Assembly (NCBI GenBank): GCA_031552355.1
Contig: JAVBMO010000146.1
Span: 1 to 8,699 of the forward strand
Origin: JAVBMO01 sp031552355
Lineage (GTDB): Bacteria > Bacteroidota > Bacteroidia > Bacteroidales > P3
Length of the DNA stretch: 8,699 bases
Direction of reading: 5' to 3'
Positions 1 through 6,502 of the stretch are shown here, piece after piece. The notes under the pieces were generated by a model. It worked only from the letters and a program-made list of their open reading frames with translations, searched no databases and was not told the origin of the DNA. Each line of letters opens with the position of its first letter. Positions within the stretch are counted from its first letter, which is position 1. Both the position numbers and the translations under genes were made by a program.

Positions 1-789
1 GCGGTTGCCGCCCTTGGTTTCCGAAGGGTCAAGTTTTACAACTGCCGTTTTCATATCGGGATAAGTCGTAATCATTTTGTGACTGCTGCAAGTAATGTTC
101 TGAACCGGCAAACTGGATTGCACTTTCATTTCAAAATGAAAGCCATAAGCGGCTTCTGTCCCCGATTTGGTATAGGGCGTATTTACATAAGCATTGTCCG
201 AAGAACCGTTTTTTCCGCTTTTATTGGAATAGCGAGGCCCTACCACTGTAGGATATACAAATGAATAAATGCCTTTTTCGGGAACCATCAGTTCCGTATA
301 TTTCAACTCTACGGCAATGGTGTCGCCCACAGCGATATTGGCTACATTCATTGTAAACACGTTTGGGCGGCTTTGCTCCAGCAACGAAGCTCTTTTGCCT
401 TCGGTTTTGGCTTTTTCGTAGTCTTTGCGAGCTTTTTCCTTTTCTTCAATTTTGGCCGTGATAACTCTTTTTCCAATGGTCATTTTCATGGCATAAACAG
501 CCGCTTTGGTGGACATTGGAAAGGTGTAAATAGCTTCCAAAGTATTTTTACCACTGTTTACATATTTCTGGGTGATGGTAACATCCGCAATTACCCCGAC
601 AATATTCACTTTGGCGAAAGTTTCCTTCAACGGAAGCATATCCACGTCAGGATTGTCGCTCAAAACCACAAAATAGGGAGAAAGCGTTTTGCCAAGATCT
701 TCTTCTTGCGCCGAAACGTTCACAAAAGAAACGATTGCCACACACAAAACAAGAAAGGTTTTGTACCTGAAAAAATTTTTATTCTTCAT
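1..789 (-). CDS. Secreted VIT-domain protein, N-terminal 263 residues (gene cut by window edge)
   Basis: The frame is open from the ATG at 789 to base 1, giving 263 residues without a stop; the C-terminus lies outside. Residues 1-27 form a type I signal peptide (basic MKNKNFFRYK, hydrophobic core, cleavage at VSA|Q), so the product should enter the periplasm or be secreted. Residues about 38-168 match a VIT (vault/inter-alpha-trypsin) domain. Its hallmarks are visible: KYVN at 75-78, the YTFP turn at 88-91, an EKEKARKDYEKAK helix at 116-128, and RPNVFTMNVANI at 141-152 followed by GD and a KYTELM strand. In this family a VIT domain is normally followed by a von Willebrand A domain, which cannot be seen here. 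Members are thought to mediate protein-protein contacts; no substrate can be inferred. It has its own -7 element and lies 130 bp downstream of the preceding gene, so it is probably a separate unit. Confidence 0.85.
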   Translation of the reverse strand, partial: MKNKNFFRYKTFLVLCVAIVSFVNVSAQEEDLGKTLSPYFVVLSDNPDVDMLPLKETFAKVNIVGVIADVTITQKYVNSGKNTLEAIYTFPMSTKAAVYAMKMTIGKRVITAKIEEKEKARKDYEKAKTEGKRASLLEQSRPNVFTMNVANIAVGDTIAVELKYTELMVPEKGIYSFVYPTVVGPRYSNKSGKNGSSDNAYVNTPYTKSGTEAAYGFHFEMKVQSSLPVQNITCSSHKMITTYPDMKTAVVKLDPSETKGGNR

Positions 790-816
790 AAAAGATGTAT
801 TTGTTGTATTTTGAAA

Positions 817-824
817 CAAAAGTA
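817..824 (-). promoter_or_regulatory. Bacteroidota-type -7 promoter element (TACTTTTG) for the VIT gene
   Basis: Read on the minus strand, the bases are TACTTTTG, a full match to the Bacteroidota -7 consensus TAnnTTTG. It ends 27 bases before the ATG at 789, giving a predicted leader of about 20 nt. No good -33 TTTG is present at the expected 19-21 bp spacing (only a T-rich TTTATG nearby), so the call rests on the -7 word and its position. Confidence 0.5.
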
Positions 825-919
825 ATAAAATTTATTCCATTACTTACATAAATAGACAACAAGTTTTTCTTATTTCTTGTTTTCTTTGAAAAAATTTGAA
901 AGGGAAAAGTGTTAGGAAT

Positions 920-1756
920 TCAAAAAACAAAACATTCCTGTTCGAATTTTTCGAGCAGCATGTTTTCGACATGTACGCCACCTAAGTCGTCGATGAAAAA
1001 TTCTATGCAGTCGGACAAGGCAGATTTTTTTAGGTCTTTTTCGTAGTTTTTGCCTAATTTCCCCACGGGCAGATTCGACAAAATAAATTCATTCATTTTG
1101 GTCAACAAAACAACTCTTTGCCCAAGCCCATCCGATATTCCGAGTTTTTTCAGGGCGCCTTTTTCAAAAGGCAACATGGTTACATATCCACGGCGGTTGT
1201 AAATAATTTGTTTTTTCCCTTTCACTCGCGAACGGAAAAGGACCGTGTTGCTATGCGTTGATTTCAGTTGATAATCCACATAAACAGACCAATCGTTTTC
1301 GGTTTCTTTCCATGCCAAAATATGGGTAAACAAAATGGCATCAATATCATATTTTTCCTGAAACATACGAATGGAATCCTTGAAAAATAAACGGGCATCT
1401 GTCCCCTTTTCGGTTTCCCAGATTTCCTGGCTGCTCAAAGTGGGGATGACATAATAATGTTTTTTGAGCAAGGTTTTCATAATATCTTGTTGGAAATACT
1501 TTGCAGACATTTCCAATTCGTTGTTGTACGCCGAGTTTAAACGTTTGGTTTTAATATTGGAAATATCTTTCCTGAAACTGTCGTCGATGGGATTGGCCAC
1601 CAAAATAATGCCGGGTTTTTCGGCATAGATAGCCTTGTAACGTGCTGATTTCTGTTGGGTTTTGCAAGCCGTAAAAGCGAGTACCAACAGCACTACAGGC
1701 AAAAATTTTGCCACATAACCAATCCATTTGGGGCTTTTGTTATTTCTTCTTTTCAT
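920..1756 (-). CDS. DUF799/GNA1162-family putative lipoprotein
   Basis: This encodes a 278-residue lipoprotein. After a basic start (MKRRNNKSPK), a hydrophobic segment ends in the lipobox LAFTAC at about residues 23-28, so signal peptidase II should cleave before Cys28. The mature protein fits the DUF799 (GNA1162-type) layout: an early ILVANPID strand, a helix leading to KKHYYVIP, the DIDAILFTHIL strand, then WSVYVDYQL and a second strand describing the delivered form. No acidic residues follow the cysteine (CKTQQK), so it lacks the acidic export signal known for surface lipoproteins in some Bacteroidota and is probably periplasm-facing. I chose the ATG at 1756 rather than the TTG at 1765 because it gives a cleaner signal peptide. 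It overlaps the DUF4810 gene by 17 bp, suggesting translational coupling. The family's molecular function is unknown; members are usually found with DUF4810 and CsgG-like lipoproteins and are thought to act in an envelope complex. Confidence 0.72.
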   Translation of the reverse strand: MKRRNNKSPKWIGYVAKFLPVVLLVLAFTACKTQQKSARYKAIYAEKPGIILVANPIDDSFRKDISNIKTKRLNSAYNNELEMSAKYFQQDIMKTLLKKHYYVIPTLSSQEIWETEKGTDARLFFKDSIRMFQEKYDIDAILFTHILAWKETENDWSVYVDYQLKSTHSNTVLFRSRVKGKKQIIYNRRGYVTMLPFEKGALKKLGISDGLGQRVVLLTKMNEFILSNLPVGKLGKNYEKDLKKSALSDCIEFFIDDLGGVHVENMLLEKFEQECFVF

Positions 1757-2093
1757 CGGTCCCAAATAGTTGTTGTTTCAAACTCTCGATATACAATCCC
1801 GCCTCGGGATAATGCCCTTTTTCCGCATCGAGCCACTCCTGCGCTTCTTTCTTTTTGTTATTTTTAAGAAGAATCATTCCGTAGTCGGCGCAAAAACCGG
1901 GTGGAGGCGTTTTCTTCTTATATTCTTTGGCGGCTTCGCGATATTGCTTGGAAAGGATTTTCAAAGTTTCGGCAGAGGATTCTTGCTCATAATTAATCAT
2001 AGGCGAAGGGTTTTCTGCCAGCTTATTTCCCGAAGTACAAGAAACCCACAGCAAAATCCCCAAAGCCCAAAAACTATTTTTAATTACTCGCAT
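1740..2093 (-). CDS. DUF4810-family small putative lipoprotein
   Basis: This encodes a 117-residue lipoprotein. MRVIKNSFWALGILLWVSC is a compact lipoprotein signal with lipobox WVSC (Cys19). The mature part has the DUF4810 pattern: an SAETLKILSKQY helix, then KKKTPPPGFCADYGMILL, then a TPR-like helix (KKKEAQEWLDAEK) and a YPEAGLYIESL end. The PPG, the YG..LL and the YPE are the recognisable family positions. I chose the ATG at 2093. A TTG start at 2108 would add five residues, but an AAAGGA (2097-2102) lies just before the ATG, three bases from it, which is short but supportive. The gene begins 55 bp after lnt stops and overlaps the DUF799 gene by 17 bp. Function is unknown; the TPR-like helices suggest a binding role beside the DUF799 partner (inference). 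Confidence 0.7.
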   Translation of the reverse strand: MRVIKNSFWALGILLWVSCTSGNKLAENPSPMINYEQESSAETLKILSKQYREAAKEYKKKTPPPGFCADYGMILLKNNKKKEAQEWLDAEKGHYPEAGLYIESLKQQLFGTDEKKK

Positions 2094-2148
2094 ACGTCCT
2101 TTAGACAATAAATTTTTGAAAAATCACTTTATATAAACTCTTAAAAGC

Positions 2149-3804
2149 TTATTTTGTTGTGTTTTTCCTGTTTTTGCCATTCTTTTCGGCCTTCGCCAAA
2201 CGCTTTCTGACAAAGGTAATCAGGAAAAGAAATCCTGAAGAAATCAAGGCAATTCTACCTAAATAATCGCCATAACGAGCGTAAAAAGTAATTCTGTCGT
2301 CCTTTTTGATGGTTTGTTTCAAAACGGCTTCCTCCCAATATTGGGTGTGTTGGGTAACTTTTCCCGTAGGCGAAACAAAAGCCGAAATGCCGGTATTGGC
2401 CGAACGGGCTATCCATTTCCGGAATTCTATGGCACGCAAACGACTGTAGAGCACATGCTGCCGATGCCCGGGTGTGTTTTTCCACCAACCGTCGTTGGTA
2501 ATAATAAAAATAGCATCAATCCCTTGACGGGCATAGCGAGCAATATAATCGCCATAAATGGATTCATAACAAATGATGGCTGCTATGCGTGTGCCGTTTT
2601 TCGTAGAAGTAAATACTTTGCGCTCATCGCTGACGCCCAAAGAACCTATGGTTCCACCTAAATCAATAGCAAAATCAGAAAGAAATCCTAAGTTTTTAAT
2701 ATAAGGCATAATTTCTACGCCGGGCGTAAGTTTCGACTTATGTAAAAATTGGTAATCCTTTGTGTTTTCAACCAACAAAGCAGTGTTGTAGCATTCATAA
2801 AACATGCCTTCCTGTCCAAAATTCCGGCAAGGGCGCATGGCGTAAGTCTCTTTTCCCGGCGGCAAAATATCGCGCGAAGCCATTCCCACCAAAAAGGACA
2901 ATTTCGGATAGGCAGAAACGAACTCCCTCAAATGGTTTAAACAAGGCGAATACACCAATTCGGATTCATAAATATATTCCTGCAAAGCGCTTTCGGGTGT
3001 TATAATAAAATCGGTATTGCTGTCCAAATAAGGTTTCGATAAGGTAATCAGCTTTTCCGTAACCTCTTCAGGCGTATAGGAATATTGCTCTTCGTAAGGA
3101 TCTAAATTCGGCTGAACTACCACTACATCACAATCTTCGGCATTCGTGGGTTCTTTATACATCTTCAGAAAAACAACGGAAATCAAGATGGGCACAAGAA
3201 TACAAGCTACTGCGGAAATCCCCCAGATTTTTTTTTGCTTGGCAGCTTGTTTTTCCAAAAAAGTTTTCAAAAGTGCAAACAAGGTTATGTTGCAGCAAAG
3301 TATCCACAACGAACCGCCCAAAATCCCTGTCATTTCATACCATTGAATCAACGAAGGCATGGTGGCAAAACCGTTGCCCAAAGTGAGCCATGGCCAAGAC
3401 AAATCCCAACAATTCAAATGGAAAAATTCGAAGCCCAACCAATAAATTACCAAAACAAAATAGGCGCCTTTGCCGTTGTACAAACGCTTTTTGGTATAAT
3501 GATACAATTGAAAGGCAATTGCCATGAGCAAAGAATTGGCTGTGAACGCCACAATGGCAACAGGCGAAGCATAATACACCCAATAGGTTGTGGCTACATT
3601 CCAAATCAGAAACGGGATGTAGGAATAGAAAAATCCGGCAAAACGGCCAAAACGTTTGCTTTTATCTTTCGAGATATAATCTTCGACCCAAAGCAAAGGC
3701 AAAAAGGCAACCCATAATAAAGGTGCAAATCCTTTTTCGGGCCACGCCAAACTCAGCAAAACGCCCGAAAGACAGGAGATTAAAAACAATTTATATTTTT
3801 TCAT
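2149..3804 (-). CDS. lnt: Apolipoprotein N-acyltransferase
   Basis: Lnt is the inner-membrane enzyme that adds the third acyl chain to the N-terminal cysteine of lipoproteins, using phospholipid as donor. The 551 residues comprise an N-terminal membrane region with several hydrophobic helices (about residues 5-215) and a C-terminal periplasmic nitrilase-like domain. The catalytic triad of the family is visible: Glu271 in TPESALQ, Lys356 in HKSKLTP, and Cys412 in ICYESIYGD. The downstream ITNDGWW and RAIEFRKWIARSANTG segments are also typical. A final hydrophobic helix near residues 518-534 precedes a lysine-rich tail. The length is somewhat above the roughly 510 residues of the E. coli enzyme. 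The ATG at 3804 starts 34 bp after the cyclo-ligase gene ends, and two lipoprotein genes follow at once, so the probable operon encodes both the modifying enzyme and two of its likely substrates. Confidence 0.95.
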   Translation of the reverse strand: MKKYKLFLISCLSGVLLSLAWPEKGFAPLLWVAFLPLLWVEDYISKDKSKRFGRFAGFFYSYIPFLIWNVATTYWVYYASPVAIVAFTANSLLMAIAFQLYHYTKKRLYNGKGAYFVLVIYWLGFEFFHLNCWDLSWPWLTLGNGFATMPSLIQWYEMTGILGGSLWILCCNITLFALLKTFLEKQAAKQKKIWGISAVACILVPILISVVFLKMYKEPTNAEDCDVVVVQPNLDPYEEQYSYTPEEVTEKLITLSKPYLDSNTDFIITPESALQEYIYESELVYSPCLNHLREFVSAYPKLSFLVGMASRDILPPGKETYAMRPCRNFGQEGMFYECYNTALLVENTKDYQFLHKSKLTPGVEIMPYIKNLGFLSDFAIDLGGTIGSLGVSDERKVFTSTKNGTRIAAIICYESIYGDYIARYARQGIDAIFIITNDGWWKNTPGHRQHVLYSRLRAIEFRKWIARSANTGISAFVSPTGKVTQHTQYWEEAVLKQTIKKDDRITFYARYGDYLGRIALISSGFLFLITFVRKRLAKAEKNGKNRKNTTK

Positions 3805-3838
3805 TTTAATAGTTTACAGGGTTGCGGCTTACAAATGT

Positions 3839-4408
3839 TCATCGTTTAGATTCAGTAATCACTAAATCCATAGGAATATCGAAATGTTCGACGGGAATTT
3901 TTTCAAAAAGTTGGAAGTCGAAACAAATGCCGATTTTGCAAGCCGAAGACTTTGTCAGTAGTTTGTCATAAAAGCCTCTGCCTCTTCCCATGCGATTGTT
4001 TTCTTTGTCGAAAGCAACGCCGGGAACCACAATCAGATCAATAATTTCTTCCGGATCAGTAAATTTTGTCGTAGGTTCCAAAATACAAAAAGCTTGGCCT
4101 TCTTTCATCCTATCTTTTCCTTCAAAAATTCTGAGTTCCAACTCATCGCCACAAACCGACGGCAAAATAATTTGCTTTTGCAAATACCATTTTTCCACAA
4201 AATCGTGGGTTTGCACTTCGTCCGGCATCGACCAGTAAATCATGATGGTTCTTGCTTTTTGAAAAGCTTCCTGTTGTTCCAATTGCTGCAAAATAGTCAC
4301 CGAACGCCTTCTCTTCTCTTCCAAAGAAAGTTCGGCTTTCAGCACTTTGATGCGTTTGCGAAGATTGTTTTTTTGCGTAGCAAGATTGTCTTGTTCTATT
4401 TCACTCAT
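3839..4408 (-). CDS. 5-formyltetrahydrofolate cyclo-ligase (MTHF synthetase)
   Basis: This cytoplasmic enzyme converts 5-formyltetrahydrofolate to 5,10-methenyltetrahydrofolate using ATP, returning folate to the one-carbon pool that feeds purine and thymidylate synthesis. The 189 residues are the usual length. The N-terminal helix has the basic LRKRIKVLK segment. The family signature is clear: VVPGVAFD at 127-134 and the glycine-rich MGRGRGFYD at 140-148, which contributes to phosphate binding, followed by KIGICFDFQL and a DLVITE end. The ATG at 4408 lies 9 bp after the pyrK stop codon, so the two are almost certainly co-transcribed. The known symbols (fau, ygfA, yqgN) vary between organisms, so I give none. 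Confidence 0.93.
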   Translation of the reverse strand: MSEIEQDNLATQKNNLRKRIKVLKAELSLEEKRRRSVTILQQLEQQEAFQKARTIMIYWSMPDEVQTHDFVEKWYLQKQIILPSVCGDELELRIFEGKDRMKEGQAFCILEPTTKFTDPEEIIDLIVVPGVAFDKENNRMGRGRGFYDKLLTKSSACKIGICFDFQLFEKIPVEHFDIPMDLVITESKR

Positions 4409-4417
4409 AACTCAACT

Positions 4418-5182
4418 CTAACTGTTTATCCATTCTTGCAAATGAGTTGCTTCAAAAACAGGCCCTTTGGTACAAACGCATTGATGCCCTTCGTCGGTTT
4501 TTACAACACAGCACAAACAAGCGCCAATGCCGCATGCCATCATATTTTCCAAAGAAACTTCGCAAGGAATATGGCGCTCCAAAGCTATTTTTGCCACAGC
4601 TTTCATCATGGGATTTGGGCCACAGGTAAAAATCCTGTCAAACGATTGCTGCATCACAGAATGTTGGGTTACAAAGCCTTTTTCGCCCAAAGAACCATCT
4701 TCAGTAGAAATAAAAAGCTGGCAACCTAATTTCTCAAATTCCTCCAAAGCAGGAATGTGGTTTTGGGTACGTCCGCCCAACAAAAGATTGGGGACAATGC
4801 CTTTCTCTTTGAATTTTTTTGCCAAATAGAGCAATGGCGCCACACCGCAACCTCCGCCAATCAGCAACACTTGTTCACCTTGCAGCGAAAAGCCTTTTCC
4901 CAAAGAATAAACCAAATTCACTTTATCGCCCACTTCCAGTTCGGACATTTTTTGAGTGCCTTTTCCCACGCATTGCACCAACAAATTCAAGGTGTTTTTT
5001 TCGAAATTGACATCGAAAATAGAAATTGGGCGGCGCAGAAAAATTCCTTCTACTTGTACCTCGACAAACTGTCCGGGTTCTATGTCCGGCAATTTTTCGG
5101 GACACAAAAGTTCCATACTGAAAAACGAAGCCGGATACTGTTTCTTGGCTACTACTTTAAAGTCGTTTAGTTGTTTTTTCAT
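4418..5182 (-). CDS. pyrK: Dihydroorotate dehydrogenase B, electron-transfer (FAD/2Fe-2S) subunit
   Basis: PyrK carries electrons from dihydroorotate oxidation on PyrD to NAD+ in pyrimidine synthesis. The 254 residues show the three expected parts: an FAD-binding beta barrel with RPIS at 51-54; a nucleotide-binding fold with GGGCGVAP at 109-116 and the TCGPNPMMKA segment at 186-195; and a C-terminal 2Fe-2S site in ACGIGACLCC...CVCTKGPVF. Likely cluster ligands are Cys217, Cys222, Cys225 and Cys237, by the family spacing C-x4-C-x2-C-x(n)-C. Cys224 and Cys235 are extra. The ATG at 5182 opens the probable five-gene operon. The usual partner pyrD is not next to it in this window: the following gene is the folate cyclo-ligase. 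An alternative role as a related ferredoxin-NADP reductase subunit is less likely because the C-terminal cluster motif is the PyrK form. Confidence 0.93.
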   Translation of the reverse strand: MKKQLNDFKVVAKKQYPASFFSMELLCPEKLPDIEPGQFVEVQVEGIFLRRPISIFDVNFEKNTLNLLVQCVGKGTQKMSELEVGDKVNLVYSLGKGFSLQGEQVLLIGGGCGVAPLLYLAKKFKEKGIVPNLLLGGRTQNHIPALEEFEKLGCQLFISTEDGSLGEKGFVTQHSVMQQSFDRIFTCGPNPMMKAVAKIALERHIPCEVSLENMMACGIGACLCCVVKTDEGHQCVCTKGPVFEATHLQEWINS

Positions 5183-5198
5183 TATTTCTTGCTTTAAA

Positions 5199-5229
5199 CA
5201 GTAATAATATTGTTTTTTTAACTAACAAA
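5199..5229 (-). promoter_or_regulatory. Candidate promoter of the pyrK-lnt-lipoprotein operon
   Basis: On the minus strand a TTTG (bases 5226-5229) is followed after exactly 19 bp by TATTACTG (5199-5206), which matches six of eight positions if the two variable bases of TAnnTTTG are counted. The spacing is the Bacteroidota norm, but the -7 word is imperfect. It sits at the end of the preceding gene, 17 bases before the pyrK ATG, so a leader would be very short. Confidence 0.3.
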
Positions 5230-5818
5230 TCAAAATTTGGGAACTCCCTATTCTATCCCATTTATCACCATTTCTCCTATAAACAATGATGTATCCCACA
5301 CAATCTCCTGCAAATGTCGGTTTTTGCCAAAATTTTTTCTTTAAATGATAGTCCCGTTGTGAGTAAACAGAAATCAATGCGTAATTTTGATCTTTTGTAA
5401 ATATGGGCATACTAATTCTATAAAAACCATTTCTCCTTCTAATCTTTTGAGAAACATTCTCCTTCAAAATAATTTTTTCCCCTTTAGGGGATTTAAATAT
5501 AGGTGCATTTCCTTTCCATCTGAAAGAAGTTGTATCGTTCCAATCCCAACACTGTACAAAAAAATCATTGGCTATAGAAGAATCACAAAGATTAATATCT
5601 TCGCAAAGGATTTTTTGCAAAAAAGAAGCGCCTAAAATAATTGGCGGAGTATTATCTGTTGATATATATGTTTTTTTCTCTTTATAGGTAAACCCATTTG
5701 TATCTTGACAATATACATTAACTAAGAACTCCTCTGCAAGAAATTCATTTGCATCTTGTGCATTAATACACAGAGACGTAAAAAAGAAAAAGAAAATAAA
5801 AAAGTTTTTTTTATTCAT
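5222..5818 (-). CDS. Secreted protein of unknown function, low-GC gene
   Basis: I do not recognise a named family. The 198 residues start with a type I signal peptide (MNKKNFFIFFFFFTSLCINA, cleavage before Gln21). The mature part holds six cysteines (37, 72, 78, 90, 173 and the last residue, 198), an aromatic WDWND segment at 91-95, a repair-like SMPIFTKDQNYALISVY strand region and a GYIIVYRRNGDKWDRI end. That last pattern (a PIF segment, then YK/YR-x-NG-x-KW) resembles small secreted Bacteroidota proteins of unknown function that I have only a general impression of. Four 60-base samples inside the gene hold 18-20 G+C, against 24 in a pyrK sample and 30 in a deaminase sample, so composition differs from the neighbours. 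It is separated by 72 bp from the deaminase gene and 39 bp from pyrK. No good minus-strand promoter is visible. Confidence 0.75.
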   Translation of the reverse strand: MNKKNFFIFFFFFTSLCINAQDANEFLAEEFLVNVYCQDTNGFTYKEKKTYISTDNTPPIILGASFLQKILCEDINLCDSSIANDFFVQCWDWNDTTSFRWKGNAPIFKSPKGEKIILKENVSQKIRRRNGFYRISMPIFTKDQNYALISVYSQRDYHLKKKFWQKPTFAGDCVGYIIVYRRNGDKWDRIGSSQILIC

Positions 5819-5823
5819 TTTTG

Positions 5824-5831
5824 TACTTTTG
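5824..5831 (+). promoter_or_regulatory. Plus-strand -7-like word TACTTTTG
   Basis: TACTTTTG on the plus strand is identical to the -7 elements seen before the VIT gene and purE, but points the other way, into the hairpin and T-tract at 5842-5892. There is no clear -33 TTTG at the proper distance (only a T-rich run). It may be chance in AT-rich DNA, or it may drive a very short plus-strand RNA. Confidence 0.25.
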
Positions 5832-5841
5832 CAAAGCAGTC

Positions 5842-5892
5842 CCGGAACTTCCTCTCCCAGATTTTATGCTGGTGATGAAGCCGGTTTTTTTT
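5842..5892 (+). terminator. Candidate intrinsic terminator (hairpin plus T8), plus strand
   Basis: CCGG (5842-5845) and CTTC (5848-5851) pair with GAAG (5877-5880) and CCGG (5881-5884), leaving a two-base AA bulge. An inner CCAG/CTGG stem (5857-5860 with 5869-5872) closes an 8-base loop. The stem is followed directly by eight T bases (5885-5892). This is terminator geometry on the plus strand only; on the minus strand the A-tract precedes the stem. It overlaps the stop codon of the deaminase gene. On the minus strand it could instead be a stabilising 3' hairpin of the deaminase mRNA. Confidence 0.45.
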
Positions 5893-6394
5893 ATTTTTCC
5901 CCACACTGGTTGGCGTATTGCTCAATGTCTTCACAGAAGAAAACCAGTTCAATTCCCGCCTGGCGAAACATTTCCTCGGATTCACCGCCGGCATGGTATT
6001 TTTTTTCGCAAACCACACGTTTAATTCCACAATTGATAATCAACATGGCGCAAGTGCGGCAAGGGGTCATTTTGCAATACAAGGTGGAACCTTCCAGCGC
6101 AATGCCTTTCTTGGCGGCTTGGCAAATGGCATTTTGTTCGGCATGAACCGTACGGACACAATGGTTGGTAACGGTTCCATCTTCATGAATGGTTTTTTTG
6201 AACAAATGGCCTTCGTCGCAACAATGAGGCAAACCGGCAGGCGAGCCTACATAGCCCGAAACCAGTAGCTGTTTGTCTTTCACAATTACACAACCGCTTT
6301 TACCACGGTCGCAAGTGGCGCGTTTGGCCACTGCACGTGTCAATTCCATAAAATATTCGTCCCACGACGGGCGTTGTTCTTTGTTTTCTTCCAT
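5891..6394 (-). CDS. dCMP deaminase (deoxycytidylate deaminase / ComEB-type)
   Basis: This enzyme deaminates dCMP to dUMP, the substrate for thymidylate synthase. The 167 residues contain the zinc-dependent cytidine-deaminase motif: HAE at 84-86 (zinc ligand His84, catalytic Glu86) and PCRTC at 111-115 (ligands Cys112 and Cys115). The N-terminal SGYVGSPAGLPHCCDEGH at 46-63 is the nucleotide-binding region typical of dCMP rather than cytidine deaminases. I chose the ATG at 6394. A frame start at 6445 would translate the 7-bp repeat into the low-complexity FNSQLSIFQLTN, which is not part of the family. The P-loop kinase gene lies 108 bp upstream in the same direction. The length of about 165 is usual. 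No symbol is given because naming differs between lineages (comEB, dctD, dcd). Confidence 0.92.
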   Translation of the reverse strand: MEENKEQRPSWDEYFMELTRAVAKRATCDRGKSGCVIVKDKQLLVSGYVGSPAGLPHCCDEGHLFKKTIHEDGTVTNHCVRTVHAEQNAICQAAKKGIALEGSTLYCKMTPCRTCAMLIINCGIKRVVCEKKYHAGGESEEMFRQAGIELVFFCEDIEQYANQCGEK

Positions 6395-6402
6395 GTTTGT
6401 TA

Positions 6403-6431
6403 ATTGAAAAATTGAAAGTTGAGAATTGAAA
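6403..6431 (-). repeat. Degenerate 7-bp tandem repeat before the deaminase start codon
   Basis: Plus-strand units are ATTGAAA (6403-6409, plus one extra A), ATTGAAA (6411-6417), GTTGAGA (6418-6424) and ATTGAAA (6425-6431), consensus RTTGARA. The array begins 8 bases from the ATG at 6394 and takes the place of any Shine-Dalgarno sequence. A sister array lies before the kinase gene at 7063-7090, and the two share the word TGTTAATTGAAAA next to the start codon. Confidence 0.8.
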
Positions 6432-6502
6432 ATGAAAAAATGCACCTTCTTTTTCCGTCTTTCAAAAAAATTACTTTTCTCTATAGTCTTTTAAGCAGGT
6501 TC

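Noticed and set aside
373..825. Open plus-strand frame of 150 codons opposite the VIT gene
   Set aside because: The minus-strand frame has a signal peptide and a VIT domain; the plus frame has only low-complexity Phe/Gly stretches.
858..881. AACAAG/CTTGTT inverted repeat downstream of the DUF799 gene as a terminator
   Set aside because: There are only six base pairs around a 12-base loop and no T-run directly after it on the minus strand.
3235..3717. Open plus-strand frame of 160 codons inside lnt
   Set aside because: It is antisense to the conserved membrane region of Lnt and rich in residues expected from the complementary codons, so it is a shadow.
4094..4729. Open plus-strand frame of 211 codons across the cyclo-ligase/pyrK junction
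   Set aside because: It lies antisense to two well-identified genes and spans their junction; the translation has no recognisable domain and no start context.
5196..5215. AT-rich 8-bp inverted repeat before pyrK, followed by T bases on the plus strand
   Set aside because: The stem is nearly all A-T with one wobble, lies in the candidate pyrK promoter, and no plus-strand gene needs a terminator here.
5815..6030. Minus-strand frame of 71 codons overlapping the end of the deaminase gene
   Set aside because: It overlaps the deaminase in another frame and shares its composition; no domain or proper start is visible.
6395..6445. Longer N-terminus for the dCMP deaminase starting at 6445
   Set aside because: The added residues are a translation of the 7-bp repeat array, and the family begins at the MEEN...WDEYF segment.
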